This document shows, piece after piece, positions 23,069-31,212 of a stretch of 48,637 bases of DNA. Made by a program: the position numbers and the translations under genes. The notes under the pieces were generated by a model. That model saw only the letters and a list, made by a program, of their open reading frames with translations, searched no databases and was not told the DNA's origin. Positions within the stretch are counted from its first letter, which is position 1. Every line of letters starts with the position of its first letter. Source of the stretch: an uncultured Chloroflexales bacterium (GTDB taxonomy: Bacteria > Chloroflexota > Chloroflexia > Chloroflexales > Chloroflexaceae); the NCBI GenBank assembly GCA_937967405.1, contig CALCJV010000040.1, positions 1-48,637 of the forward strand, written 5' to 3'.

Positions 23069-23091
23069 GCGACTTCAACCCGTGAAGTCGC
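23069..23091 (+). promoter_or_regulatory. Perfect 9-bp hairpin in the 5' leader
   Basis: GCGACTTCA (23069-23077), loop ACCCG, TGAAGTCGC (23083-23091). It lies between the promoter and the ATG at 23124 and has no T tract after it, so it is not a terminator. It could be an RNA stabiliser, a protein- or ligand-binding leader element, or a DNA operator for the HTH protein that follows. Confidence 0.65.
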
Positions 23092-23123
23092 CAATCTGGG
23101 TATCCATCTCTAGCGATAACCCT

Positions 23124-23402
23124 ATGCAACTTGACCTGACGAGTAAACGTGCCCAAAAACTGATACAAGCGTATGGCTTAACGGAAGAAGAAGTCCGCCA
23201 GATTGTTGCGTCAGCGCGTATCAATCTGGCCACCTTCGATCCGGAGTATCGGGCCAACGTGACCCAGATTGCAGGTGATCTGCACAAGAGCCGCCCAACT
23301 GTTTATGGCTGGGCGGATCGGGCTTTGGCGGCAACGGTGCAATCGCTACGGAAGATTCGCACTGGTCGCCCGCCGAAGGAGCGCGTGGGGCGTGAGGGCT
23401 GA
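23124..23402 (+). CDS. Small helix-turn-helix protein
   Basis: A 92-residue protein. Residues about 15-35 (AYGLTEEEVRQIVASARI) form helices, and about 45-65 (VTQIAGDLHKSRPTVYGWADRAL) read as a helix-turn-helix, with the recognition helix in SRPTVYGWA. The C-terminus is basic (KIRTGRPPKER), similar to AT-hook-like tails. I do not recognise the family. The frame is open for 42 more codons upstream, but those overlap the promoter and hairpin, so the ATG at 23124 is preferred though its Shine-Dalgarno is weak. It may regulate itself or the downstream roadblock/MglA genes; that is inference from position. Confidence 0.65.
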   Translation: MQLDLTSKRAQKLIQAYGLTEEEVRQIVASARINLATFDPEYRANVTQIAGDLHKSRPTVYGWADRALAATVQSLRKIRTGRPPKERVGREG

Positions 23403-23494
23403 GAGGCTGAAGTGGACTGGGCAGACTGGGTTGGGAGCGAGATGACAGCGGGGCCAGAACTGCTTCCAGCACGGAGCGAAGCGAAGGAAAGGGT

Positions 23495-23926
23495 ATGAAT
23501 ACAGGATATCCACCCTATGACGATGAGGCGAGTGCGTTCCTCGAAACTGATTACAACATGGGTGAAACGGCCCTTAGCGCACGGCTGCACCGCTTTGGGG
23601 TGCTGGAGGGAATCGAATTGGCGGCCGTAGTTGCCAACGATGGGCTGCTGATTGAGAGTATGGTCCAAGCGGAGATTGACGTAGACGCGATCTGTGCGGT
23701 TGCTTCGAACAGCTTGGCGATGGCCGATTCCTTAGGGCGTGAGATCAATAAAGGGCAAACGCTGCAAGTGATTCTTGAGTATGGCGAGGGCTTTGTGGTG
23801 ATTGAGCCGATCAACCGCGAAGCGATGCTGCTGCTGGTTACGAATAATCAAGAGCAGCTGGGGCAGGTGCGCTTCTTGATTGCCTTGCATCGGGATGAAT
23901 TGCTCGATGCGTTGGAAGCGATTTAG
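23495..23926 (+). CDS. Roadblock/LC7 domain protein
   Basis: A 143-residue protein with an N-terminal extension of about 25 residues and a roadblock/LC7 fold: FGVLEGIELAAVVANDGLLIES, a helix with VASNSLAMADSLGRE, then QVILEYGEGFVVIEPINREAMLLLV. Proteins of this family (MglB type) bind Ras-like GTPases and act as their regulators or GTPase-activating partners. An MglA-type GTPase is encoded 635 bases downstream. AAGGAAAGGG precedes the ATG. Confidence 0.82.
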   Translation: MNTGYPPYDDEASAFLETDYNMGETALSARLHRFGVLEGIELAAVVANDGLLIESMVQAEIDVDAICAVASNSLAMADSLGREINKGQTLQVILEYGEGFVVIEPINREAMLLLVTNNQEQLGQVRFLIALHRDELLDALEAI

Positions 23927-23936
23927 CAACGAGGTG

Positions 23937-23945
23937 TGCTATAAT
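23937..23945 (+). promoter_or_regulatory. Extended -10 promoter before the second roadblock gene
   Basis: TG-C-TATAAT, starting 11 bases after the first roadblock stop. Expected start near 23952, about 50 bases before the ATG at 24003. No -35 at normal spacing. Confidence 0.5.
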
Positions 23946-24002
23946 GCACAGTGAGATGCAGGGAACGACTGCTAGTGACATAAGACCGTAAGGTAGGTAA
24001 CG

Positions 24003-24497
24003 ATGGATCCACAACTGACGAGCCTGATTGTACCCGCTGAAGAAGCAGCTCAAATTGAAGAATGCTTGAGCCATCTAGTCGAAGACACGGGTGGAAACTA
24101 TGCCCTGCTGCTCGATAAAAGCGGGCAGGTGATTGTCTCGCAGGGGGATGGTATCCGTCAGGATATTACCGCGCTGGGAGCCTTGATTGCGGGGACGTTT
24201 GCCTCCTCCCGTGAAGTTGCGAAGTTGCTCCGTGAGAAAGACTTTCGGATGCTGTTTCAGCAAGGGGTGCGCGAGAATATTTTTATCGCCTTGATTGAAG
24301 AGCAGTGGATTTTATGTGTTATCTTTAATAAAGGCACGCACATCGGCTTGGTCAAGGTGTTGACGAAGAAAGCGACTGATGAACTCGCGGCGGTGTTGGA
24401 GCGTGTCCGACAGCAGCACAAGTCGCGTGATGAGGTGCTTGGTTCATCGTTCCGCACCTCAATGGAAGATACGATTGATCTGCTGTTTAAGGATTAA
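24003..24497 (+). CDS. Roadblock/LC7 domain protein (MglB-like)
   Basis: A 164-residue protein. Residues about 15-125 are a roadblock/LC7 domain: ECLSHLVEDTGGNYALLLDKSG, QVIVSQGDG, LGALIAGTFASSREVAKLL, ENIFIALIEEQWILCVIF. The helical C-terminal part ends EDTIDLLFKD. This layout (YALLLDKSGQ followed by small-residue helix) is that of MglB-like partners of MglA GTPases. It lies 63 bases ahead of the mglA-like gene on the same strand, so the pair is probably functional. Differs strongly from the first roadblock protein, suggesting non-redundant roles. Confidence 0.87.
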   Translation: MDPQLTSLIVPAEEAAQIEECLSHLVEDTGGNYALLLDKSGQVIVSQGDGIRQDITALGALIAGTFASSREVAKLLREKDFRMLFQQGVRENIFIALIEEQWILCVIFNKGTHIGLVKVLTKKATDELAAVLERVRQQHKSRDEVLGSSFRTSMEDTIDLLFKD

Positions 24498-24560
24498 CGG
24501 TGGCGGGGTTGGCAGCATAGTCTGAGGCAGTAGAGCTGCCTGAGCAGGTGTAAAACAGTT

Positions 24561-25136
24561 ATGGCTCTGATCAATGTTGCAGCGCGAGAAATCCACTGTA
24601 AAATTGTGTACTATGGTCCGGGCATGTGTGGCAAGACGACGAACTTGCAGTATATTCATGAATCCGTGTCTCCGGATGTAAAGGGTGATCTGCTCTCCAT
24701 TGCAACTGAAACCGAACGCACCCTGTTCTTTGACTTCTTGCCGCTCGATCTCGGCAAAGTACGCGGTTTTCAGACGCGCTTCCACCTCTACACCGTGCCC
24801 GGGCAGGTGTTGTATGAGCGTACACGGGTGGCAGTGCTGAATGGCTCGGATGGGGTGGTGTTTGTGGCCGACTCGCAGAAAGAGAAGCTCGAAGAGAATA
24901 TCAAGAGCCTCAAAGAACTGGCGATGAATATCACCCGCCAGAACAAAAAGTTCCAAGAGTTCCCCATCGTTTTGCAGTACAATAAACGCGATATGCCCAA
25001 TGCGCTCCCTGTCGCCGTGATGGATAGGTATTTGAATGGCATGAATTGGACGCGCCATGAGGCCATCGCCACAACGGGCGTAGGCGTGTTCGATACCCTA
25101 AAGTCGATCAGTCGCCTCGTTATTAGCAAGCTCTAA
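24561..25136 (+). CDS. mglA: MglA-like small GTPase
   Basis: A 191-residue Ras-like GTPase of the bacterial MglA family, which sets cell polarity and gliding direction in Myxococcus. P-loop: KIVYYGPGMCGKTTNL; the G3 region is TVPGQVLYERTR, with the Thr-Val-Pro-Gly-Gln that replaces DxxGQ in MglA proteins; G4 is QYNKRDMPN. The switch region ETERTLFFDFLPLDLG is also typical. Chloroflexia include gliding filaments, so a role in motility or polarity is plausible. It is flanked by two roadblock proteins upstream and a DUF4388 protein 5 bases downstream. Confidence 0.93.
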   Translation: MALINVAAREIHCKIVYYGPGMCGKTTNLQYIHESVSPDVKGDLLSIATETERTLFFDFLPLDLGKVRGFQTRFHLYTVPGQVLYERTRVAVLNGSDGVVFVADSQKEKLEENIKSLKELAMNITRQNKKFQEFPIVLQYNKRDMPNALPVAVMDRYLNGMNWTRHEAIATTGVGVFDTLKSISRLVISKL

Positions 25137-25141
25137 CGCTT

Positions 25142-25948
25142 ATGAAATCACGTGCACTCGAAGGGAATCTGCAAGAGTTTCCTCTCACCGATATTATCCA
25201 ATTAGTTGATTTGAGTAAGAAAACTGGCGCAGTTCACCTGCAAGGTGAGCGGGGCACGCAGCGGATGGAAGGCTGGCTATATTTCCGCGATGGGCGAATT
25301 ATTGGGGCAGAGATGCCCGGTATGGCTCCGCTCGAAGCGGTGTATACCTTCTTCACCTTCTCCGCTGGGCCTTTCCGCTTCTATGATGATGTGGTGCTGG
25401 AACACCCGACGATCACTGTGAGTAACGAAGTGATCATTATGGAAGGGATTATGCGCCAAGATGCATGGGCAACGATTCAAGAGCAAGTGCCCTCGCTGAT
25501 GATGATCCCCCGCCTTGTGCCCAACCCATCGGGCACAACGGAGATTAACCTCGAAGCTGAAGAATGGCGGGTGCTGACGATGGTCAACGGGAAGAATACC
25601 GTCAGCCAGATTGCCCAGCGCAGTGGCTTGGGTGAGTTCCGTGCCTGTGAGATCATTGCTACGCTGCTCCGGAGTGGGTTGATCGAGGAGCGCGAAACCA
25701 CCCCAGCGGAACGCCTCTTGCCGGAGCTAGAGCATATTGTGGCGAATGCAGTTGGGGCGGGAGCCGACGCGCTGGTGCAAGATGCGTTGCATCAAGCTAA
25801 AATCTTTGATCCCGAAAGTGCCACCCACGAACAGTTTGTACAGGCGGTGGGCTATCTCGCCCAATCACTGCGAACGCTGGTTGCTTCAGACCAAATTCCG
25901 TCCATTGTGCAACAACTGAATGAACGGGTGAATGCTTTGCAGCACTAA
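25142..25948 (+). CDS. DUF4388 (PATAN-like) domain protein
   Basis: A 268-residue cytoplasmic protein. The N-terminal 115 residues form a DUF4388/PATAN-like domain: ALEGNLQEFPLTDIIQLVDLSKKTG, GWLYFRDGRIIGAEM, AVYTFFTFSAGPFRF. A second part (EWRVLTMVNGKNTVSQIAQRSGLGEFRACEIIATLLRSGLIEE, read in pieces) looks like a winged-helix module. Such proteins are common near MglA/roadblock and response-regulator genes and are thought to be adaptors. The start lies 5 bases after mglA, so they form one unit. Likely an effector or scaffold of the GTPase switch. Confidence 0.85.
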   Translation: MKSRALEGNLQEFPLTDIIQLVDLSKKTGAVHLQGERGTQRMEGWLYFRDGRIIGAEMPGMAPLEAVYTFFTFSAGPFRFYDDVVLEHPTITVSNEVIIMEGIMRQDAWATIQEQVPSLMMIPRLVPNPSGTTEINLEAEEWRVLTMVNGKNTVSQIAQRSGLGEFRACEIIATLLRSGLIEERETTPAERLLPELEHIVANAVGAGADALVQDALHQAKIFDPESATHEQFVQAVGYLAQSLRTLVASDQIPSIVQQLNERVNALQH

Positions 25949-25975
25949 ACATAAGTGGGCGAGGAGTCCAGCAGC

Positions 25976-27520
25976 GTGCGTGCCCTAATTAGTGTATTTG
26001 ATAAACAGCAGATCGAACCGTTTGCACGAGCTTTGAACGATCTGGGCGTAGGGCTAATCTCGACCGGCAAGACCCATCGCGTCCTGACTGAGGCGGGCTT
26101 GGTGGTGCAGCGTGTAGAGGATGTCACTGGGTTTCCAGAGATTCTGGATGGGCGTGTCAAGACCCTGCATCCGGCCATCCATGCGGGGATTCTGGCCCGC
26201 CGTGATTGCGATAGCCATATGCAGCAGCTGGCCGCGCATGCCATTGGGCAAATTGATCTGGTCGTTGTCAATCTGTATCCATTTGCCCGCACGGTTGCCG
26301 ATCCGAACGTGACCCTCGCGGCGGCGATTGAGCAGATTGATATTGGCGGAGTTGCGTTGCTGCGGGCAGCCGCCAAGAACTTCGCGCATGTTCTTGCACT
26401 GGTAGATCCAGCCGATTATGCCGCTGTGCTGGCGGCTCTTGAAGCGGGCCACATCCCCCATGAGCTGCGGCTGCGGCTTGCCGCGAAAGCCTTCGCGCAT
26501 ACGGCCGCTTATGATACGGCGATTGCCACCTACCTCACCCGCGAAGCCGATGATCCCTTTCCGGCGGTGCTGCCGCTGGCGTGGGAGCGGGCACAGGTGC
26601 TTCGCTACGGCGAGAACCCGCACCAGCCGGCCGCCCTCTATGGCAGCTTCTTCGAGTATGTTGAACACCTGCACGGCAAGGAGTTGTCCTATACCAACGT
26701 GCTCGACATTAGTGCGGCTTTAAGCCTGTTAGAAGATTTCCCGACTCCAGATACGGGGGCTGGGGTGACGCTGGCGATCTTGAAGCATACCAATCCGTGT
26801 GGAGTGGGCGTGGCCCCGACGGCACTGGAAGCGTGGCACAAAGCCCTCGCCACTGATCCGCAATCGCCCTTTGGCGGGGTGATTGGCGTGAATGCGCTGT
26901 GTGATTTGGCTCTTGCCCAAGCGATTAACGAAATCTTCTCCGAGATTGTGCTGGCTCCCGACTTTACGCCAGAGGCACTAGCCCTACTCCAACAGAAAAA
27001 GAACCGTCGCCTGATCCGCATCCGCCAGCCGATCACGCCAGCCAGCCGCACGGGGCTGCACGTGTTGCAGAGTGTGCCGGGTGGGGTACTCGTGCAAGCG
27101 GCCGACATTGCGCCTCTGGATGCGGAGCCGTATCAGGTCGTGACGGAGCGGGCCCCGACTGATGCCGAACTACAAGCGTTACGCTTCGCGTGGCGGGTCG
27201 TCAAGCATGTCAAATCGAATGCGATTGTGTATAGCCGTGAAGATCGCACGCTGGGGATTGGGGCCGGCCAGATGAGCCGGGTGGACAGTTCGCGCTTGGC
27301 GGTTTGGAAGGCCCAGCAGGCAGGCTTGTCGCTGGTGGGTTCGGCGGTAGCGAGTGATGCGCTGTTCCCATTCGCGGATGGGGTTGAGGCGGCGATTGCA
27401 GCTGGGGCGACAGCGATTATTCAGCCGGGTGGCTCGGTACGCGATGCTGAAGTGATTGCCGCAGCGAATAAGGCTGGGGCAGCGATGATCTTTACGGGGC
27501 AGCGGCACTTCTGGCATTAA
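25976..27520 (+). CDS. purH: Bifunctional AICAR transformylase/IMP cyclohydrolase
   Basis: A 514-residue enzyme for the last two steps of IMP synthesis. The N-terminal cyclohydrolase domain shows RALISVFDKQQ, GKTHRVLTEAGL, GRVKTLHPAIHAGIL and INLY-type strands with EQIDIGGVALLRAAAKN. The C-terminal transformylase has LRYGENPHQPAALYG and ILKHTNPCGVG, and ends with FTGQRHFWH. The GTG at 25976 is preferred over the GTG at 25955, because GAGGAG lies 10 bases before it and the conserved first strand begins there. It follows the DUF4388 gene by 27 bases and may be co-transcribed with it. Confidence 0.95.
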   Translation: MRALISVFDKQQIEPFARALNDLGVGLISTGKTHRVLTEAGLVVQRVEDVTGFPEILDGRVKTLHPAIHAGILARRDCDSHMQQLAAHAIGQIDLVVVNLYPFARTVADPNVTLAAAIEQIDIGGVALLRAAAKNFAHVLALVDPADYAAVLAALEAGHIPHELRLRLAAKAFAHTAAYDTAIATYLTREADDPFPAVLPLAWERAQVLRYGENPHQPAALYGSFFEYVEHLHGKELSYTNVLDISAALSLLEDFPTPDTGAGVTLAILKHTNPCGVGVAPTALEAWHKALATDPQSPFGGVIGVNALCDLALAQAINEIFSEIVLAPDFTPEALALLQQKKNRRLIRIRQPITPASRTGLHVLQSVPGGVLVQAADIAPLDAEPYQVVTERAPTDAELQALRFAWRVVKHVKSNAIVYSREDRTLGIGAGQMSRVDSSRLAVWKAQQAGLSLVGSAVASDALFPFADGVEAAIAAGATAIIQPGGSVRDAEVIAAANKAGAAMIFTGQRHFWH

Positions 27521-27559
27521 GCCAGTGAATGATGAGTGCAGAACAGGTGGGAATACCGC

Positions 27560-28171
27560 ATGCTACAGTTTGACAGCAATGGCTTAATTCCTGCGATTGT
27601 GCAGCACGCCCGTAGTGGTGAAGTGTTGATGCTGGGCTATATGAATGAAGCTGCCTTGCACGCCACGCTCGAGTCGGGCTTGGTGACATTTTGGAGCCGC
27701 AGCCGTCAAGCCTTGTGGCGTAAGGGCGAAACAAGTGGCAACCTGCTGCACCTCGTTGAGGTGCGCCAAGATTGCGATGGCGATGCGTTGCTGGTGCAAG
27801 CTGAGCCAGTCGGCCCAACATGCCACACGGGGCAGCCCACGTGCTTCCACCGCAGCCTCGATGGGACGCTGCTAGAGCAACGTCGGCCTGCAAGTGGGGT
27901 CTTAGCTCGCCTGCACGATACCATCCACGCTCGGAGCCAGAGTGATGACACCGAATCTTACACGGTACGCTTGCTGCGTGGTGGGGTAGATCGGATTGCG
28001 AAGAAGCTTGGCGAGGAGGCTACCGAAGTGGTGATTGCCGCGAAGAACCACGCTCCAGCTGAAATTACCTACGAGGTTGCCGATCTCCTTTATCATACAC
28101 TGGTATTACTTGAACAACAACAGGTTGCACTCGAATCGATCTGGGCCGAATTGCAGCGGCGCGTGCGCTGA
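27560..28171 (+). CDS. hisIE: Bifunctional phosphoribosyl-AMP cyclohydrolase/phosphoribosyl-ATP pyrophosphatase
   Basis: A 203-residue HisI-HisE fusion carrying out the second and third steps of histidine synthesis. HisI part (1-110): MLGYMNEAAL, FWSRSRQALWRKGETSGN, QDCDGDALL and the zinc cysteines in TCHTGQPTCFH. HisE part (about 120-203): LARLHDTIHARSQ, KKLGEEATEVVIAAKN and YEVADLLYHTLVLL. Start at ATG 27560 with AGGTGGGA upstream; an earlier GTG at 27536 is less likely. It follows purH by 39 bases; both pathways share AICAR, a histidine by-product that PurH consumes, which makes the pairing sensible. Confidence 0.95.
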   Translation: MLQFDSNGLIPAIVQHARSGEVLMLGYMNEAALHATLESGLVTFWSRSRQALWRKGETSGNLLHLVEVRQDCDGDALLVQAEPVGPTCHTGQPTCFHRSLDGTLLEQRRPASGVLARLHDTIHARSQSDDTESYTVRLLRGGVDRIAKKLGEEATEVVIAAKNHAPAEITYEVADLLYHTLVLLEQQQVALESIWAELQRRVR

Positions 28172-28202
28172 GGCACGGCTTACAAGGAAATGATCTACGC
28201 CC

Positions 28203-29840
28203 ATGTCACACATCCGACGCTCACGCGAACCAGTCACTTCTCCGTATCAGATCAGCCGTGTCCTGAATCTCACCCGCCTTGTTTTTGGGTGTGTGCCGTA
28301 TGAGATCATCGTAGATGGTGATGCTGATTTCAGTGCGTGGTGTCAGGATATTCTCACGGCGGCGGGGATTACCTGTTACCACGATGGCTCCGGACGGGCC
28401 AATGCTGAGCCAAGCATTTATGAGCAATCGGAGTTGCTCCTGATTGATCTGGGTGATTTCAGTGATGCCAACCTTGCGCTCTTGCGCCGTATCCGTGAGC
28501 AATCGCTGGATATTCCGGTGGTGGTAGTTTACGATCCGCAGGCTCTGCTCCGCCCGGAAGTGATCCACAAGCAGCTGCCTGCGGCGGTAGAGCTAGGAAT
28601 TGCGGGCATGCTGCCGCGCACCTGCGATGGCAATGAGTTGCAAACGACAGTGGAAACGGTCTTGACCCGCCAGCGTGAGCTAGATCGGCGCACGCGGCTG
28701 GCATGGCAGCACTTCAACGATGCGGTGTTGCTGCTGGATGCAAAGGGGCGTATAGTGGTGGATGCTAACCCGGCGGCCGAGACGCTGACGGGCTATTGCC
28801 GAGAAGATTTGTTGCGGATGGAGATTGGCACATTGCTGCCACACACCACGCAGAATGCAGAGGAGCACCGTGCGGTGGAGCGGGCCCTGCGGCGGCACGG
28901 GGTTGTGCCGGTGGCGGCGTGGCTGGCCGATGGCGAGCAAGACGTGTATCTGACCCGTGCCGATGGGCGGACGTTGCCGGTTTCGCTCAGTGTGAGCCAG
29001 TTTCCGTATGAGCGCAAGCTGCTCTATCTGGTCGTCATCCGGGACAGTAGCCGCCAGTGGAAGCGCACCCAACAGATGGTGCAGCGCGAAAAACAAGCGG
29101 CCCTGCAACGCCTAACCGCGTGTGTGGCCCACGAAGTTAACAATCCGCTCCAAGCCCTGCATAATTCGCTCACGCTGCTGCTCGGTCGTAGCCTTGAAAG
29201 TGAAAAGCAGCAACGCTATCTGATGCTAGCCAATGGTGAGGTAGAACGGCTTATTGCCATCGTGCAGAAGCTTCTTGATATTCATCGCGCTGAGCCAGAA
29301 GCCATGCGCCCGATCTATCTGGATCGGGTGGTGGAGAGTGTCGTAGAGTTAACGACCCAACAGATGCATGACGCACAGGTGACCTTGAGCTACGATCTGT
29401 ACCCGCACCTGCCGCCGATTGCGGGTGTGCCCAGCTTGCTTAAGCAAGTTGTGCTCAATCTGCTGTTGAATGCGATTGAGGCGATGCCACATGGTGGCGT
29501 ATTGACGATCAAGAGCTATGTGCTGCTCGATTGCCATGAGCAGCAGATCATTCCTGACCCAAACCTGAGCCTGATCAATGATGTGCTGCTGAAGTATGCC
29601 TCGCAGCCGTGTGAGGTGTGTGTCGTGCTAGAGATTCACGATACTGGTGTGGGCATCGCACCGGATGAACTTGCGAAGGTCTTCGAGCCGTTCTATTCAA
29701 CCCGCAGCGAGGGGCGTGGTTTGGGCTTGGCGATCTGTTATACTATTGTGGAGAAGCACAATGGAACATTAACGGCGGAAAGCGTGCCCGGTCAAGGAAC
29801 ACGCTTTCGAGTCACATTCCCCGCTCGCTTGGAGAGCTAA
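28203..29840 (+). CDS. PAS sensor histidine kinase with receiver-like N-terminus
   Basis: A 545-residue soluble kinase. Residues about 33-155 resemble a receiver domain (YEIIVDGDADFS, LLLIDLGDFSD, IPVVVVYDP, GIAGMLPRT), but the conserved Lys is Arg/Thr and the acid pair is altered. A PAS domain is at about 165-290 (FNDAVLLLDAKGRIVVDANP). The HisKA phosphoacceptor is His310 in CVAHEVNNPLQALHN. The HATPase domain shows the N box LLNAIEAMPHGG, G1 DTGVGIAPDE, F box FEPFYST and G2 GRGLGLAI. No membrane helices. No cognate regulator is adjacent. Its last 4 bases overlap the convergent rimM. Confidence 0.92.
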   Translation: MSHIRRSREPVTSPYQISRVLNLTRLVFGCVPYEIIVDGDADFSAWCQDILTAAGITCYHDGSGRANAEPSIYEQSELLLIDLGDFSDANLALLRRIREQSLDIPVVVVYDPQALLRPEVIHKQLPAAVELGIAGMLPRTCDGNELQTTVETVLTRQRELDRRTRLAWQHFNDAVLLLDAKGRIVVDANPAAETLTGYCREDLLRMEIGTLLPHTTQNAEEHRAVERALRRHGVVPVAAWLADGEQDVYLTRADGRTLPVSLSVSQFPYERKLLYLVVIRDSSRQWKRTQQMVQREKQAALQRLTACVAHEVNNPLQALHNSLTLLLGRSLESEKQQRYLMLANGEVERLIAIVQKLLDIHRAEPEAMRPIYLDRVVESVVELTTQQMHDAQVTLSYDLYPHLPPIAGVPSLLKQVVLNLLLNAIEAMPHGGVLTIKSYVLLDCHEQQIIPDPNLSLINDVLLKYASQPCEVCVVLEIHDTGVGIAPDELAKVFEPFYSTRSEGRGLGLAICYTIVEKHNGTLTAESVPGQGTRFRVTFPARLES

Positions 29841-30355
29841 AGTAACCCCTCAACGACACGAACCACAATGCGTTTATCGGCCTGATCCAATGCCACGACA
29901 AATTCGTGAATCATCGGGATGAGTGCGTCTGGTTGTCCAGCCCGCGTCACAATAATGACATTACTCGCACCCGTCTCGAGCACCTCGCGCACCGTACCGA
30001 TCAGCTCGCCTGTATCGGTTTCGACCCGCATGCCGTAAAGATCGTGCAAGTAGTATTCATCTGGGGCAAGCGGGGCGGCATCCTGTGCGCGGATCGAGAC
30101 ATCGCGGTTGCATAGCTCCTCAGCAGCTGCGCGGGTGCTAATGTTGTGCAGGGTCAGGATCAGCAAGCCCGGCTTGTGCTCGAAACTGTGGCTGATCGTG
30201 TAGGCGGTGGACTGCTTGCCAATGTAGACGGTACGCACGTGGCGCACGAAATGATCGGGCCGATCTGTGAACGCCCGCATCTTCAGTTGCCCGTTCACGC
30301 CAAACGGGGCAACGATGCGCCCCACGAGCAGCAGATCATCCGGAGCGATGGTCAT
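29837..30355 (-). CDS. rimM: 16S rRNA processing protein RimM
   Basis: A 172-residue ribosome maturation factor for the 30S head that binds bS19. The N-terminal domain opens DLLLVGRIVAPFGVNGQLKM with TDRPDHF; the PRC-barrel part contains PDEYYLHDLYGMRVETDTGELIG (split in pieces) and the usual LIPMIHEFVVALDQADKRIVV end. Downstream of khpA by 21 bases, last in the ffh-rpsP-khpA-rimM string. trmD and rplS, often next, are missing here. Confidence 0.93.
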   Translation of the reverse strand: MTIAPDDLLLVGRIVAPFGVNGQLKMRAFTDRPDHFVRHVRTVYIGKQSTAYTISHSFEHKPGLLILTLHNISTRAAAEELCNRDVSIRAQDAAPLAPDEYYLHDLYGMRVETDTGELIGTVREVLETGASNVIIVTRAGQPDALIPMIHEFVVALDQADKRIVVRVVEGLL

Positions 30356-30376
30356 AGATTTCTCGGCATTTCTGGT

Positions 30377-30607
30377 CTAGCTCTTAATGTCTACATGGAC
30401 GCGCTTGTTTTGGCGGGCAGCAGCAACACTCATCATATCGCGGATGGACCGTGCTACGCGCCCATTGCGCCCGATCACTTTGCCCGTATCAGCTTGGGCG
30501 ACGATCAGATCGAAGGTGACATTATGTCGGCTAGTACGCTCTTTAATCACAATCTCGTCCGGATTGTCTACGAGGGTACTGGCAATGTACTCAAGCAGTT
30601 CTTTCAT
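30377..30607 (-). CDS. khpA: KH-domain RNA-binding protein KhpA
   Basis: A 76-residue single KH domain with the GxxG loop as GRNGR: MKELLEYIASTLVDNPDEI, VAQADTGKVIGRNGRVARSI, ending NKRVHVDIKS. Such proteins bind RNA and, with KhpB, affect cell division and translation in Gram-positives. Its place between rpsP and rimM is conserved in many phyla. Start ATG at 30607. Confidence 0.92.
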   Translation of the reverse strand: MKELLEYIASTLVDNPDEIVIKERTSRHNVTFDLIVAQADTGKVIGRNGRVARSIRDMMSVAAARQNKRVHVDIKS

Positions 30608-30745
30608 AGGGCTACCGTTCTCTCAATGCTGTCCGCAGCAGCGTGGGTGAATTGGTGAATTGGGTGGGAGCCGCCCCGCTGATCAGGTGGTTGTGCTCAG
30701 CGTTGACTGACGGGTACGGCTGGTTGCGCTGCCCATGCTTGCAAG

Positions 30746-31132
30746 TTAGGATACCGTTTCCATTGCTTCGGTTGCTTCGGTTGCCTCAGGTGCTTCGGCT
30801 ATAGGCTGAGCCAGCGTAACATCATCCGGCACAGCGACAGGTGCTACCGTATGGCCATCTGGCTCGCTAGCGGGCACAAGCTGCCCATTCTGATCCAGAA
30901 TCTGAACCTTCTTGAACAGGTAGGTCACCGTATCTGAGGGCTGTGCGCCGACGCTAAGCCAATAGCGGGCGCGGTCTTGCTTGATCTCAAGGATTTTCGG
31001 CTGCCGCACTGGATTGTAGTGGCCAATAATCTCAATAAAGCGACCATCGCGGGGAGCGCGGGAGTCTGCTACCACTATCCGATAGCTCGGCTGCTTGGTT
31101 TTACCCGTGCGACGCAGACGAATTCTTACCAT
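30746..31132 (-). CDS. rpsP: 30S ribosomal protein bS16
   Basis: A 128-residue bS16. The conserved core [20 protein letters not shown], then [19 protein letters not shown], fixes the start at ATG 31132 with AGGAGG 12 bases before it; the frame is open 25 codons further. A 50-residue C-terminal extension after the core ([14 protein letters not shown]) is low-complexity and acidic, ending in Glu-Ala-Thr repeats encoded by tandem GGTTGCTTC-like units near 30765-30800. Extensions of this sort are seen in some lineages; the function is unknown. Confidence 0.95.
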   Translation of the reverse strand: MVRIRLRRTGKTKQPSYRIVVADSRAPRDGRFIEIIGHYNPVRQPKILEIKQDRARYWLSVGAQPSDTVTYLFKKVQILDQNGQLVPASEPDGHTVAPVAVPDDVTLAQPIAEAPEATEATEAMETVS

Positions 31133-31212
31133 AGGTGTCGTTTTCCTCCTCATGTGTAGCAGAGCCGAACTCTGCATAAGTGTTGTGAAATCTTTATCCG
31201 TTGCCAATCTTG

